A stretch of DNA of 64,000 bases from Firmicutes bacterium UBA6113 (GCA_002422545.1 DIWF01000036.1:204551-268550); one strand, 5' to 3'. Numbered from the stretch's first letter, positions 52,230-60,450 are shown. Numbers and translations: made by a program. The notes: generated by a model from the sequence alone, not told the origin.

Positions 52230-52376
52230 TCATAGTTGCCTACTGCGTATATTACCAATAATAATGCAACAAGATGCTAATGCTGCAAAAATGTAGGGTA
52301 TATCTGTAAGGGCATTTAACCACAAAAATGCTACAGCCCAAATGTACCAGATTGCCCTTACCCCTTTATTTTCCAT
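52230..52376 (-). CDS. Small membrane protein (48 residues)
   Basis: GGAGG lies nine bases before ATG 52376. The frame has hydrophobic segments AIWYIWAVAFLWL and IPYIFAALASCCIIIG and a basic end (RSRQL). Function unknown. It is preceded by a class A repeat and by the element TTAGGCAAACTAAAA, which recurs before the next small gene. Confidence 0.55.
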   Translation of the reverse strand: MENKGVRAIWYIWAVAFLWLNALTDIPYIFAALASCCIIIGNIRSRQL

Positions 52377-52410
52377 AGCAACTTACCTCCATTATTGTTT
52401 TAGTTTGCCT

Positions 52411-52444
52411 AATTCTACTTATGCGGTGTAATATTTGAAGAATA
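52411..52444 (-). repeat. Intergenic repeat, class A
   Basis: ATTCTTCAAATATTACACCG then GCATAAGTAGAATT on the minus strand. The ends ATTCT and AGAAT are complementary, so it can form an imperfect stem. TTAGGCAAACTAAAA follows, as it does (with one change) after the copy at 52624. Confidence 0.6.
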
Positions 52445-52467
52445 TGTCGTTCTATTATTTCTTGTTT

Positions 52468-52596
52468 TCATTTATTCTTATTCAAATAAGTTATACATAC
52501 TTTTATAAATAGTAAAACTGCTATAAATTTAGTAATTTCAAATACTATGTTAAAAATAATTGGCACATACAACAATCCAGTAATATTCCAGTCCAT
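52468..52596 (-). CDS. Small membrane protein (42 residues)
   Basis: ATG 52596 lies nine bases after GGAG. One helix region (GLLYVPIIFNIVFEITKFIAVLLFIKV) and a short basic end. Function unknown. The upper part of the long gap 51992-52684 otherwise holds two class A repeats and the ORF at 52230; the stretch 51992-52229 has a hairpin-like TTGCGTCGTAAATTATTACGCAA near 52123-52147 and no gene. Confidence 0.5.
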   Translation of the reverse strand: MDWNITGLLYVPIIFNIVFEITKFIAVLLFIKVCITYLNKNK

Positions 52597-52623
52597 CACT
52601 CGTAACTCCTTTATAATATATTT

Positions 52624-52662
52624 TAGTTCGCCTAATTTTACAATTGTTACGCATGAGATGAA
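52624..52662 (-). repeat. Intergenic repeat, class A, variant
   Basis: CTTCATCTCATGCGTAACAA on the minus strand, then TTAGGCGAACTAAAA. The core is inverted or rearranged relative to other copies (GCGTAAC instead of GTTACGC), but the flanks match those of 52411. Confidence 0.5.
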
Positions 52663-52684
52663 GATTCTGAAGTACCTTTTATTC

Positions 52685-53191
52685 TTATGATTTGATATAA
52701 CGTAATTCTCTTAACTCTTTACCCATATTAATTATCTGAAAGGTATTATCATATTTAAAACCTATTTTCTCATAAAAATTTCTGGCTCTTATATTTTCTT
52801 CTAATACCCAAAGTTCTATATTGGTGAAGTTTTCCTTCAGTATTTCGTTAATTGACCATTCTATTAACTCTTTAGAAATGCCACTTCCCCAAAACTTTGG
52901 AATCAAATAAACTCTCCAAATTTCTATCCATGATTCTCTATTATTACCGTACCTACATTTCCCAAATGAAATTAGTCCCGCTGGCTCATTTTCATTAAAA
53001 GCAATGGCAGTCTTTGGTGAACCCTCTGATATTTCACTAATAAACCTTTTTGTTCTTCTTTCAATAGAAAAAACATCTTTTAAAATATTATCTGGAATTA
53101 TACTTTCAAATCCTGCTTGTGATGATTCTGCATGAATTTTACCCAAAACATTAGAATCATTCGAGTTTGCATATCGAATTAATCTATTCAT
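52685..53191 (-). CDS. GNAT family N-acetyltransferase
   Basis: A 168-residue GNAT. YLIPKFWGSGISKELIEWSINEIL around residues 98-121 is motif A, and LEENIRARNFYEKIGFKYD is the C-terminal element. Related to PhinoN-acetyltransferase-like proteins; substrate unknown. I start at ATG 53191 with GGGGGAG upstream; an outer TTG frame encodes that site. Confidence 0.88.
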   Translation of the reverse strand: MNRLIRYANSNDSNVLGKIHAESSQAGFESIIPDNILKDVFSIERRTKRFISEISEGSPKTAIAFNENEPAGLISFGKCRYGNNRESWIEIWRVYLIPKFWGSGISKELIEWSINEILKENFTNIELWVLEENIRARNFYEKIGFKYDNTFQIINMGKELRELRYIKS

Positions 53192-53311
53192 AGAAATCTC
53201 CCCCAATTTGATTTATCTTATATTTTATTGTTGCTAACAAAATTAATTTAGTTCCAACAAATAAATTAAATATTCTTACTTTTTATCAATTCTCTGCTTA
53301 ATTTTATATGT

Positions 53312-54169
53312 CTATATTTCAATAGTCATCGTGTCATACCCCACTTGCCAATCCTGTCCAACAGCATAGTATTCAACATATTGTTTTAATGTTTCATGGT
53401 CAAGTCCGTCAACTTCCTCAATGTGAATGAACACAACTTTTTCTGTATCTAATTTACTTATTATATTTTTTATTGCTAAAAAATCTGCTTCTGTTCTACA
53501 AAGAGGATGATTTTCAGGCCATCGCCTTTCATTGTTGAAAGGATTCACTGTGAATAACCCTATAGGTAACACTACACAGTCGAAATGACCTAATCCTTCT
53601 GGAATCCAACCAATTAATTCATCCATCAGTATAAGCACCCTTTTTTCTTTATTTTCAACAACATACCCGCTTACAAACGTTTGATTTAGTTGTATTGGAA
53701 TTACTTTATAACCAACTATATCAACTGCTTCATTTTCAGTTATTGTATGCAGACTTATTAATTCCCAGTTATTGAATTTTGATAAATGGTTCCATAGGGA
53801 GAGGTGTGATTCCATTTCTACTCGTACATAATCCGGTACATATACATTTATGTTTCTATTGTAAGGAGTAGGTTTAACTAAACTGTTCCGATAGTCAAAA
53901 TTGCATTCAAATAGTCTTAATCCCATTGTATGATCAGGGTGATAATGTGAATAAAAACATGAATTCAAATTGGTAATGTTACTTCTATTAAGCATATAAC
54001 TAATTTCTTCCGGAGTATCAAATAATATTCCTACATCATGAATATAAACAGATGGTCCTAATCTTACATCTGGTATCCCCTTTAACTTAGCGTTTTTGCA
54101 TAAATCGCAACTGCACAATGGCTTTGGTGTAATTGTTGCTCCTCCTGATCCTAATATCTCGATTTTCAT
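53312..54169 (-). CDS. MBL-fold metallohydrolase (PhnP-like)
   Basis: A 285-residue metallo-beta-lactamase fold. The metal motif is SHYHPDH (about residues 74-80). The start MKIEILGSGGATITPKPLCSCDLCKNAK, with a CxxC zinc-like segment, is typical of PhnP and related phosphodiesterases; later ligands lie in VLILMDELIGW and VVFIHIEEVDGLDHE. The natural substrate is unknown. GGGGGA precedes the ATG. Confidence 0.88.
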   Translation of the reverse strand: MKIEILGSGGATITPKPLCSCDLCKNAKLKGIPDVRLGPSVYIHDVGILFDTPEEISYMLNRSNITNLNSCFYSHYHPDHTMGLRLFECNFDYRNSLVKPTPYNRNINVYVPDYVRVEMESHLSLWNHLSKFNNWELISLHTITENEAVDIVGYKVIPIQLNQTFVSGYVVENKEKRVLILMDELIGWIPEGLGHFDCVVLPIGLFTVNPFNNERRWPENHPLCRTEADFLAIKNIISKLDTEKVVFIHIEEVDGLDHETLKQYVEYYAVGQDWQVGYDTMTIEI

Positions 54170-54195
54170 TATTTATCCCCCAAAATATAAATTTG

Positions 54196-54711
54196 TCAAT
54201 TTAGTTCATGTTCTATTATGATAATTGATTCTTCATGCTCACCAATCATTTCAACAGATATCTTTTTGATTACAGTGCTAAATTTATCATTACATTTATT
54301 TACATCATCAAATGCTTTATCAAACAAATCAATAGAAGATAAATTTCCAACTGTCATATGTGGAACGTAATCATTACCTGCATCAAATTGTTTTAGTTTA
54401 TCTTTATACAGACTATCATGAATGTTTTTAATTTCATCTATACCTTGTACTACATTTAAAAATAAATAATTTCCATATTTATTTTCCTGCTTACTGAATC
54501 CTTTTAGTTCAACTTTGAATGATTGTGTGTCATTCAAGCACTCTTTTAAATGCAAATTAAGTTCCTCGTTAGTTAACTCACTATTAAAAGGAAAAACCAA
54601 AGTAATGTGTGGCAATACTAAGTCTACCAATGGGTCATATTTCTTACGAATATCATTGATAATTTCAATATTTTCAAATTCAGGAAAAATCATAATCGTT
54701 CTTGTAACCAT
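54196..54711 (-). CDS. LigT-like 2'-5' RNA ligase/cyclic phosphodiesterase
   Basis: A 171-residue 2H phosphoesterase-type protein. Both HxT motifs are seen: PHITLVFPF (about residue 38) and PHMTVGNLS (about 123). Such proteins act on RNA 2',3'-cyclic phosphates. I start at ATG 54711; the outer frame begins with TTG. A 43-bp piece of the gene has a copy at 50764-50806. Confidence 0.85.
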   Translation of the reverse strand: MVTRTIMIFPEFENIEIINDIRKKYDPLVDLVLPHITLVFPFNSELTNEELNLHLKECLNDTQSFKVELKGFSKQENKYGNYLFLNVVQGIDEIKNIHDSLYKDKLKQFDAGNDYVPHMTVGNLSSIDLFDKAFDDVNKCNDKFSTVIKKISVEMIGEHEESIIIIEHELN

Positions 54712-54733
54712 AACCGCACATCCTCTCAAATTA

Positions 54734-54786
54734 CTATTATTCTACTGATATGATTCAACATATTGCAATTACAAAACATTTGAAAT
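54734..54786 (-). repeat. Intergenic repeat, class A, variant
   Basis: TTTCAAATGTTTTGTAATTG on the minus strand, then CATATCAGTAGAATAATAG. It has the CAGTAGAAT part of the consensus separated from the TTCAAATGTT part by an insertion. It lies between the 54793 gene and the LigT-like gene. Confidence 0.5.
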
Positions 54787-54792
54787 TGAGTA

Positions 54793-55272
54793 TTACTTGT
54801 TTTCAATTAAATCATAGTAAAATCTATCAAGTGTTCCTTCTGCTTGGGCGAGAATGATTATGTCATATATTCTTGCCAATTTAGGCGTATCAAAGATCTC
54901 ATACAATTTATGATTTATTTGTATGTACTTACTATTCAAAATGTTTATATATTGGCATCTGTTATCTTCTCCATACAAAATTAGTCGATATGTTTCTTTT
55001 AACTTTGGGCTATATGATTGAGGGATTAATAGACTTTTCTTTATGTTCATATTTTCTATTAGAGTAATCATTTCTCTTATCGATTCCTCATTAGTTACAT
55101 CTAATACCTTCTCTGATTGTACAGAAAAAAATATCGCAGTTTCAATTTTTCTAGGTAAATTTTCGCCACTAAATGGCTGTATCAGGTCATTAATATCTAC
55201 TGGTTTAAAATAAAACATTGCCAATATTATTATCAAAAGAATTATTACAGATAGAATGATTTTTTTATACAT
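54793..55272 (-). CDS. Membrane-anchored protein, distant relative of the 3926/56160 pair
   Basis: A 159-residue protein. The N-terminal helix (IILSVIILLIIILAMFYF) is followed by KPVDINDLI, like KPVSLNNVI in 56160 and RPVNLYDVI in 3926, and an extracytoplasmic domain with CQYINILNSKYIQI. Sequence similarity outside this is low. Function unknown. GAGGAG precedes the ATG. Confidence 0.5.
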   Translation of the reverse strand: MYKKIILSVIILLIIILAMFYFKPVDINDLIQPFSGENLPRKIETAIFFSVQSEKVLDVTNEESIREMITLIENMNIKKSLLIPQSYSPKLKETYRLILYGEDNRCQYINILNSKYIQINHKLYEIFDTPKLARIYDIIILAQAEGTLDRFYYDLIENK

Positions 55273-55384
55273 AAGACTCCTCTAATATATGGTGTTTTAT
55301 TTACACTAATCTGCAAATGCGTATACTAGAATAATGTATTATTTCTATTGATGAACGTATTATTGTATTTCTGAAAATGTAATT

Positions 55385-55975
55385 TTACTTCTGTATTTCA
55401 TTATTTGCTTCTATTTCTTCAATAAGTTCTTTGAAATACAATCCAATTTCAACCATACGCTCATCAGTCAATTCAATTTTTTCTCCACTGTGTTTAATAA
55501 ACTCAGTCTTACCCAACTTGATGTAGTCTGGAGCAGGCTCAAATTTTTTATCAATAATTTCATTCGTGTCAAGATCCATTTCAAAATATACATAAGGGCC
55601 ATCAACCGTACCAGTAGTTGTACCAGTAGCGGTAGTCATTTTGAATCTCAGAACATTTTCATCTGTTGTTATTGAAACGCTACCCTCGTTTGAAAATCCG
55701 AATTCTTCCGTGCTGAATTCTTCAAAAAATTTTAATCCTGCAATATACATTGATCTATGCTGATAATCGTAGGTAATAATTTCTGCAACATCACTGTCTA
55801 TTAACTCATAATTATTTTTCTTAGAATGATCTTGGATAACAGGTTCTGATTCCGTATTGTTTTCTTCATGGGCTTCTCCTTGTTCATTAATAGGTATATA
55901 TGCTCCTTCACATCCCACTATAACAAAGCCCCCAAATAGTAATACCGAACTTAATACATACAATTTTAATTTCAA
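55385..55975 (-). CDS. Lipoprotein, unknown function
   Basis: A 196-residue protein with a lipoprotein signal (LYVLSSVLLFGGFVIVGC), an acidic linker (EEHNTESEPV-like, residues 33-45) and a beta-rich domain with RFKMTTATGTTTGTVDGPYVYFEMDLD. The start is TTG with GGGAGGGG upstream. No family recognised. Confidence 0.5.
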   Translation of the reverse strand: MKLKLYVLSSVLLFGGFVIVGCEGAYIPINEQGEAHEENNTESEPVIQDHSKKNNYELIDSDVAEIITYDYQHRSMYIAGLKFFEEFSTEEFGFSNEGSVSITTDENVLRFKMTTATGTTTGTVDGPYVYFEMDLDTNEIIDKKFEPAPDYIKLGKTEFIKHSGEKIELTDERMVEIGLYFKELIEEIEANNEIQK

Positions 55976-56102
55976 TTATTCCCCTCCCATTTAACATTCC
56001 TTTTAACAAATTTTCTGACTTTTTTAAGAAAGTTCGGCTTAATTAATATGCACCTATTCAAACAAATTCCTCCCGATTTTTTCTACTCTTGCATTAAGCA
56101 AA

Positions 56103-56131
56103 TAATTCTACTTTTACATAACATTTGAAGA
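56103..56131 (-). repeat. Intergenic repeat, class A
   Basis: TCTTCAAATGTTATGTAAAA then GTAGAATTAT on the minus strand, 30-55 bp after the stop of the 56160 gene. It fits the consensus TTCAAATGTTACGCATCAG plus TAGAAT with a few changes. Confidence 0.6.
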
Positions 56132-56159
56132 TTTAAAATTTGAAGAACCAAATTATTTC

Positions 56160-56657
56160 TTAATATCGCAAATCTATCCAGATTAATAATTCCTTGAATA
56201 ACTGTTTTTCATTTCCTTTTACTACATAATCACGATATTTGCCTTTTTTATTATAAAATGTTACTTCATTATCAGAATCTATGGCTACTTGTTGATGTAA
56301 TACTTTATTATCGTCATAATTTATAACACAGTCTATAGTAACGTCACTATAATTTACAGGAAAAACCCTATCATTATAGAATCTCGGTATCTTAGAATAT
56401 TTATATTTATTTAATATATTTATAAATTCATCAATATCTTCATCTTTATCTAATTTAATATCATGTTCATCAGGAATTTCATAATCTTTAGTGTCATTTA
56501 CAATCATTCTAATAAAAATCGATTTAATGGAACTATTGTTTATTACATTATTTAAACTAACTGGCTTAGTATAAAGTTTATATACCGCAAAGATGCAAAT
56601 TATAATTAATATAAATGTTGTCAATTCCATCAGTTTAATTTTGAATTTTTCGGACAT
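56160..56657 (-). CDS. Membrane-anchored protein, paralogue of the gene at 3926-4432
   Basis: A 165-residue protein with one N-terminal helix (TTFILIIICIFAVYKLY) and an extracytoplasmic domain sharing the VTFYNKKGKYRDYVVK end with 3926-4432. The two genes are 52 kb apart on the same strand. GGGGG precedes the ATG. Function unknown; a duplicated envelope-associated protein is likely. Confidence 0.6.
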   Translation of the reverse strand: MSEKFKIKLMELTTFILIIICIFAVYKLYTKPVSLNNVINNSSIKSIFIRMIVNDTKDYEIPDEHDIKLDKDEDIDEFINILNKYKYSKIPRFYNDRVFPVNYSDVTIDCVINYDDNKVLHQQVAIDSDNEVTFYNKKGKYRDYVVKGNEKQLFKELLIWIDLRY

Positions 56658-56774
56658 ACATAGCCCCCTAATTATTTTGAAATTGTTAATTCATCTAATA
56701 TTTATATTATATTTAAAAAGATGTGTAAAATTCGAAAGATGCGTAGTACTCTTCTTAATCAATCGCAACAAGTG

Positions 56775-57182
56775 TTAATCTAATATAGATTTATGTTCAT
56801 CTACGTCCTCAAATTTACCAAAACTGTAACGGATATCATCAGTCGTAATATTCTTCATAATAAATGGGGTTCCATCATTCAACTTGCTAATAACTATCTC
56901 AAAAGAATTATTATCATTTAATGTGATTTCAAAGTTCTGCCTATTACTCTTAATTCTATATGATTTGTCATCGAGTTTTTCGTAAGTTCCTCTATCAACT
57001 TCTCTATTGTCAATCCATTCAACAAAACTATTATCTTCTTCTCGAACTAACATTTGGATAATATGACTTCCAATCATTTCACTTTGATAAAATCCTTTTA
57101 AAAGAGAATTTGTTTTGGGAAAAACATTCCATAATATAAAACTAATTACAATCAATAAAAAAATAAGTTTTGACTTTTTCAC
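56775..57182 (-). CDS. Membrane-anchored small protein
   Basis: A 135-residue protein. The helix KLIFLLIVISFILWNVF is followed by an extracytoplasmic domain that reads like a small lipocalin-like or DUF-type barrel (VEWIDNREVDRGTYEKLDDKSYRI). I start at GTG 57182 because GAGGAG lies nine bases ahead; a longer ATG frame begins in an intergenic hairpin (57221-57252) and codes through the ribosome binding site. Confidence 0.5.
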   Translation of the reverse strand: MKKSKLIFLLIVISFILWNVFPKTNSLLKGFYQSEMIGSHIIQMLVREEDNSFVEWIDNREVDRGTYEKLDDKSYRIKSNRQNFEITLNDNNSFEIVISKLNDGTPFIMKNITTDDIRYSFGKFEDVDEHKSILD

Positions 57183-57281
57183 AGCAATAATCTCCTCAAT
57201 TTTTGTAGCCTGACTGTTTTTACTTATATTACGCATAATAATACTTATGCGACACTAAATATAAAATATATGATCTAAATC

Positions 57282-57521
57282 TTATTCCTTTTTCAAAAAA
57301 CCTATGAAACAAATTATAAAACCAAAAAGTGATATAAGATATTCAACACCTGCAAGATTAATATGAGAGTCTACAGCAAAAATACCTCCAAACAAAGTAG
57401 TATTAATTCCCAAAAGCATAATTTTAACTCCAGAAGTACCTTGTTGTAGTGCTGAAACAATAAAACTTATTATCAAAGCTGATATAATCAAAAATATCGA
57501 GAATGTTGTTGTAAACTCCAT
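57282..57521 (-). CDS. Small membrane protein (79 residues)
   Basis: A 79-residue, nearly fully hydrophobic protein with two or three helices (TFSIFLIISALIISFIVSAL, then VKIMLLGINTTLFGGIF, then YLISLFGFIICFIGFL). GAGGGA precedes the ATG. Function unknown. Confidence 0.5.
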   Translation of the reverse strand: MEFTTTFSIFLIISALIISFIVSALQQGTSGVKIMLLGINTTLFGGIFAVDSHINLAGVEYLISLFGFIICFIGFLKKE

Positions 57522-57606
57522 TTACTCATCCCTCTATAAAATTCCCATACTTCTAAATTATACAAAGATTGCGATTTAACATAACTTTAAATTACATCTC
57601 ATTTTC

Positions 57607-58437
57607 TCAGTTATTTAAGCTATAAATAATTATTGCTTGTTGAACTTCAAGTAAATGCTTTTTAAACTCATATCCTACAAAATAATGGCTGTCAATAACA
57701 TCGGCGGAAACTTCTTCGCCCCTATAAAATGGCGGACATGGATTAAACAGAGCGTTTGGATTTGCAGTATCCATCAAGGATTTTGTAATCTGATGATTCA
57801 TAAAATCTTTAAGAATATTCTTGCTTATTGGATCAGTTAATACGATATCTTTTCCTATAATAGCCTCTCTCAAATTATGCTCAACAGTAACCCCATTAAT
57901 TTCATATCCAACAGGGCAGCTCTGTGTCAGTTCAAAACCGAATAAATCAGAAGCTTCTTTCCACGCCATTCCTATATTCCCTTTAGCCCCTACAAACAAA
58001 TATTTTGCATTTAAGTAATCATCTCTCATTTTGGATAAGGAATACAAATCCGTCAATATCTCACAAGGATGATTAACACTTGTCATAGCGTTAATTATAG
58101 GAACAGCTGATGATTTAGACATTTTCTCAATAAGTTCAATATTGCTATGTCTTACTATAATGCAATCTGCCCAGTTATTGAGATATCCCACAACATCTTT
58201 GATATTTTCCTTTTTATCAAGTGTATCTGAAGGAAACAAAACTGATTGTCCGCCAAGCAGATAAATTCCCTTCTCATATGTAACTCTCGTTCGTATGCTT
58301 GAACTCGGAAAGAACATCACAATAGATTTACCTTTAAGAAAATCTGTGTATTTTCCAATTTTAATTTCTTCTGCAATTTTGAATATTTCATATACTTCAT
58401 CTTTTGAATAATCATTAATTCTGATTAAATTTTTCAT
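57607..58437 (-). CDS. Ornithine/aspartate carbamoyltransferase-like protein with altered motifs
   Basis: A 276-residue protein of the carbamoyltransferase fold. The carbamoyl-phosphate segment is FPSSSIRTRVTYEKG (about residues 41-55), so SxRTR is intact. HPCEILTDL stands where ornithine transcarbamoylases have HPxQ, and NPCPPFYRGEEV where they have HCLPxxRGxEV, so the amino-acid site differs. No arginine or pyrimidine genes are near. The acceptor substrate is likely unusual. I start at ATG 58437, where GGGGGAGAT gives the ribosome binding site; a 20-codon longer frame lacks one. Confidence 0.78.
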   Translation of the reverse strand: MKNLIRINDYSKDEVYEIFKIAEEIKIGKYTDFLKGKSIVMFFPSSSIRTRVTYEKGIYLLGGQSVLFPSDTLDKKENIKDVVGYLNNWADCIIVRHSNIELIEKMSKSSAVPIINAMTSVNHPCEILTDLYSLSKMRDDYLNAKYLFVGAKGNIGMAWKEASDLFGFELTQSCPVGYEINGVTVEHNLREAIIGKDIVLTDPISKNILKDFMNHQITKSLMDTANPNALFNPCPPFYRGEEVSADVIDSHYFVGYEFKKHLLEVQQAIIIYSLNN

Positions 58438-58581
58438 AATATCTCCCCCACTATATTTGCACCAATAAATATGATAACATTGTATATTTTTTAACATCCC
58501 AATACAAAATAACCCCAGCCAAACTCCTACGCATTTATTAAGAACCAGCCAATGTCCAGCAGTCAGTTGACATTTTATAAA

Positions 58582-59139
58582 TTATAAATCTCTTATTAAT
58601 TCATTTATTTTTTCTTTAATACTATCATTATTTGCGACAGGCATGTTTTTTGTATCATAATATTCAAGTGTATTGATAATATTAACATCTAGGTCTGAAA
58701 GAGTTTTGCTCATGCATTCTACTGTGAACCCCATTGACTCTTTTTTACTTCCTTTACATACACCAATTACGATTGCCTTTTTATTGGATAAAAGTCGGCT
58801 TTTACAGCCATTACTATAATCATTCAGACAAAAAGTCCTATCTAACAAAGCCTTCATTTGGGCTGTCACGTTGTAATTATATGAAGGTGAAGCAAATATA
58901 TATCCATCTGCTTTTTTCAAGCCTTCAATAATCTTGGATATATCATCCTCAATAATACATGTACCTGACTTAATACAATATTCACATCCTGTACAAGTCG
59001 TAATGTTTGAACTGCCTAACAAGAACTTGTCTACTTCAATATTTTTCTCCACTAACCCTTGAATAAAATAATCCACAATTAGGTCTGTGTTTTTGCCCTT
59101 TCTTGGACTTCCAACTACTGCAATCCACTTTTCAACCAT
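58582..59139 (-). CDS. Flavodoxin-like NAD(P)H-dependent FMN reductase
   Basis: A 185-residue iron-sulfur flavoprotein-like or NADPH-dependent FMN reductase. VVGSPRKGKNTDLIVDYF near residue 7 is the FMN phosphate loop, GCEYCIKSGTCIIEDDIS holds a cysteine pair, and SPSYNYNVTAQMKALLDRTF near 88 is typical of the group. Target unknown. I start at ATG 59139 with AAAGGAG; the gene upstream ends eight bases inside it. Confidence 0.88.
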   Translation of the reverse strand: MVEKWIAVVGSPRKGKNTDLIVDYFIQGLVEKNIEVDKFLLGSSNITTCTGCEYCIKSGTCIIEDDISKIIEGLKKADGYIFASPSYNYNVTAQMKALLDRTFCLNDYSNGCKSRLLSNKKAIVIGVCKGSKKESMGFTVECMSKTLSDLDVNIINTLEYYDTKNMPVANNDSIKEKINELIRDL

Positions 59140-59380
59140 AAACAACTCCTTTTACGACTCGTATATAATACTGCAAGTTTGGATTTATATCATTTTTATA
59201 TTTTATTATTTTTTTTGAAAGGTCTACCATTGTTCCTGTTAATGCAATCGCTAAGCCTATGGTAAAAATCCAACTCACTACAGATGGAATAGTTTTATTA
59301 AAAATAGCAGTAAGAATCATGATAACAAGTGCTATAATCTCAATCACGATACCAACCTTTGCTCCCTTGTTAATATTCAT
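59132..59380 (-). CDS. Two-helix membrane protein (82 residues)
   Basis: An 82-residue protein: GIVIEIIALVIMILTAIF and SVVSWIFTIGLAIALTGTMV are membrane segments and the C-terminus is soluble. AGGGGAAG precedes the ATG. Its 3' end overlaps the reductase start by 8 bases, so the two are probably coupled. A truncated copy of its 5' part lies at 49559-49651. Confidence 0.6.
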   Translation of the reverse strand: MNINKGAKVGIVIEIIALVIMILTAIFNKTIPSVVSWIFTIGLAIALTGTMVDLSKKIIKYKNDINPNLQYYIRVVKGVVYG

Positions 59381-59462
59381 ATTTTTTCTTCCCCTTTTTA
59401 TTTAAGAGTAGTTTTAACTCTCATATTCACATTTCAACAAATTTATAAATTCTAATGACATT

Positions 59463-60023
59463 TCATATTTCCATACTTTTTGCTAATGCTGCAAGTTTGC
59501 TTAATGTTTTCCAATTACGAACAGTTATCGGAACATTCAATTTATTAAGATTATTAGCAAGTTTTGAATTTCTAATACTATGATAGAACAAAAGATAAAT
59601 ATCTCGCCCTACAATATGATATTTATCGCTTTCACTTCTATAAACATCTATGTACTCAATATTTTCTTTTAAAGGATTATGTGACAATAATGCAACATAT
59701 AGACTCTCTACTTCGGATAAAGTCTCTGCTTCTGTTATTTCATCCTTAGAGAATGGGCAATTCGAAATAATTTGTTCTAACTCCATAGATGTCCTCAAAA
59801 TTACTTTTACAGGAATACTAAAGACTGCTTCAATCTCATGTTCAATTTTATTGCACAAAAATTCCTCTGATTCATTCGATTTGAATAGAACATTTCCACT
59901 TTGAATATATGTTTTCACTCCGCAAAGCCCAATTGATTCAAATACTCTTTTCAAATCTGCCATCTTGATTATATTTTTTCCGCCTACGTTAATGCCCCTT
60001 AACAATGCTATATAAACCGTCAT
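59463..60023 (-). CDS. DUF1697 family protein
   Basis: A 186-residue protein of the DUF1697 family, common in bacteria and without known function. The opening MTVYIALLRGINVGGKNIIKMADLKRVFESIGLCGVKTYIQSGNVLFKS and the closing VTVRNWKTLSKLAAL are diagnostic. A C-terminal scrap of a relative lies at 48166. AGGAGGG precedes the ATG. Confidence 0.92.
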   Translation of the reverse strand: MTVYIALLRGINVGGKNIIKMADLKRVFESIGLCGVKTYIQSGNVLFKSNESEEFLCNKIEHEIEAVFSIPVKVILRTSMELEQIISNCPFSKDEITEAETLSEVESLYVALLSHNPLKENIEYIDVYRSESDKYHIVGRDIYLLFYHSIRNSKLANNLNKLNVPITVRNWKTLSKLAALAKSMEI

Positions 60024-60066
60024 GTTGTGAACCCTCCTGAACGATTTCTTTAATTTAGATTTCAGA

Positions 60067-60315
60067 CTATTTATTTATAAATTTAATTGTATCGTCAATA
60101 ATTCTATTAGTTTCTTCACCTTCATTAAATGCTTCAAAACCGTGTTCCCCTTTTGAATGTAATACAAACTCAACTTCACATCCTAAATTTCTTACTTCTT
60201 CAATAAAATTATCGTTACAATCAGCAGAATAAACGTCATCTAAAGATCCCATTGCAATCCATTGTTGAACTGCCATGTACTACAACAACAGTAGGAATAC
60301 TTGATACATCAGTGT
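60067..60315 (-). pseudogene. Deleted and frameshifted copy of the alpha/beta-hydrolase gene
   Basis: Its C-terminal part encodes AMGSLDDVYSADCNDNFIEEV and on to the stop, nearly identical to the intact gene at 45143-45829. Just upstream the other frame encodes TDVSSIPTVVVVHGSS, matching residues 40-55 of that gene. About 90 codons, including the nucleophile, are missing, and the two parts are in different frames. Its 5' end runs into a class B repeat at 60316. Confidence 0.9.
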
Positions 60316-60347
60316 AGACGAGAAAAACAAAGGATTTGTTACACAAT
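60316..60347 (-). repeat. Dispersed repeat, class B, copy 2
   Basis: AGACGAGAAAAACAAAGG and on to TTGTTACACAAT on the plus strand, two to three differences from the copies at 4474 and 63293. It joins the end of the hydrolase pseudogene, so it marks the breakpoint of that copy. The 60277-60535 gap also has the inverted repeat at 60387-60450. Confidence 0.75.
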
Positions 60348-60386
60348 TTTATATTTAAATTAAAATATTTTACAATTTCAAGATAT

Positions 60387-60450
60387 TTGTAGGCTTTGAA
60401 TTACTGAATGTTATTTTTAAGCCTATATACATCATCTGATAAGCCTACAA
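60387..60450. repeat. 10-bp perfect inverted repeat spanning 64 bp
   Basis: TTGTAGGCTT and AAGCCTACAA, separated by 44 bases that include an internal AAGCCTATA. A large hairpin with a mostly unpaired interior could form. Downstream of the class B repeat; no gene here. Confidence 0.45.
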
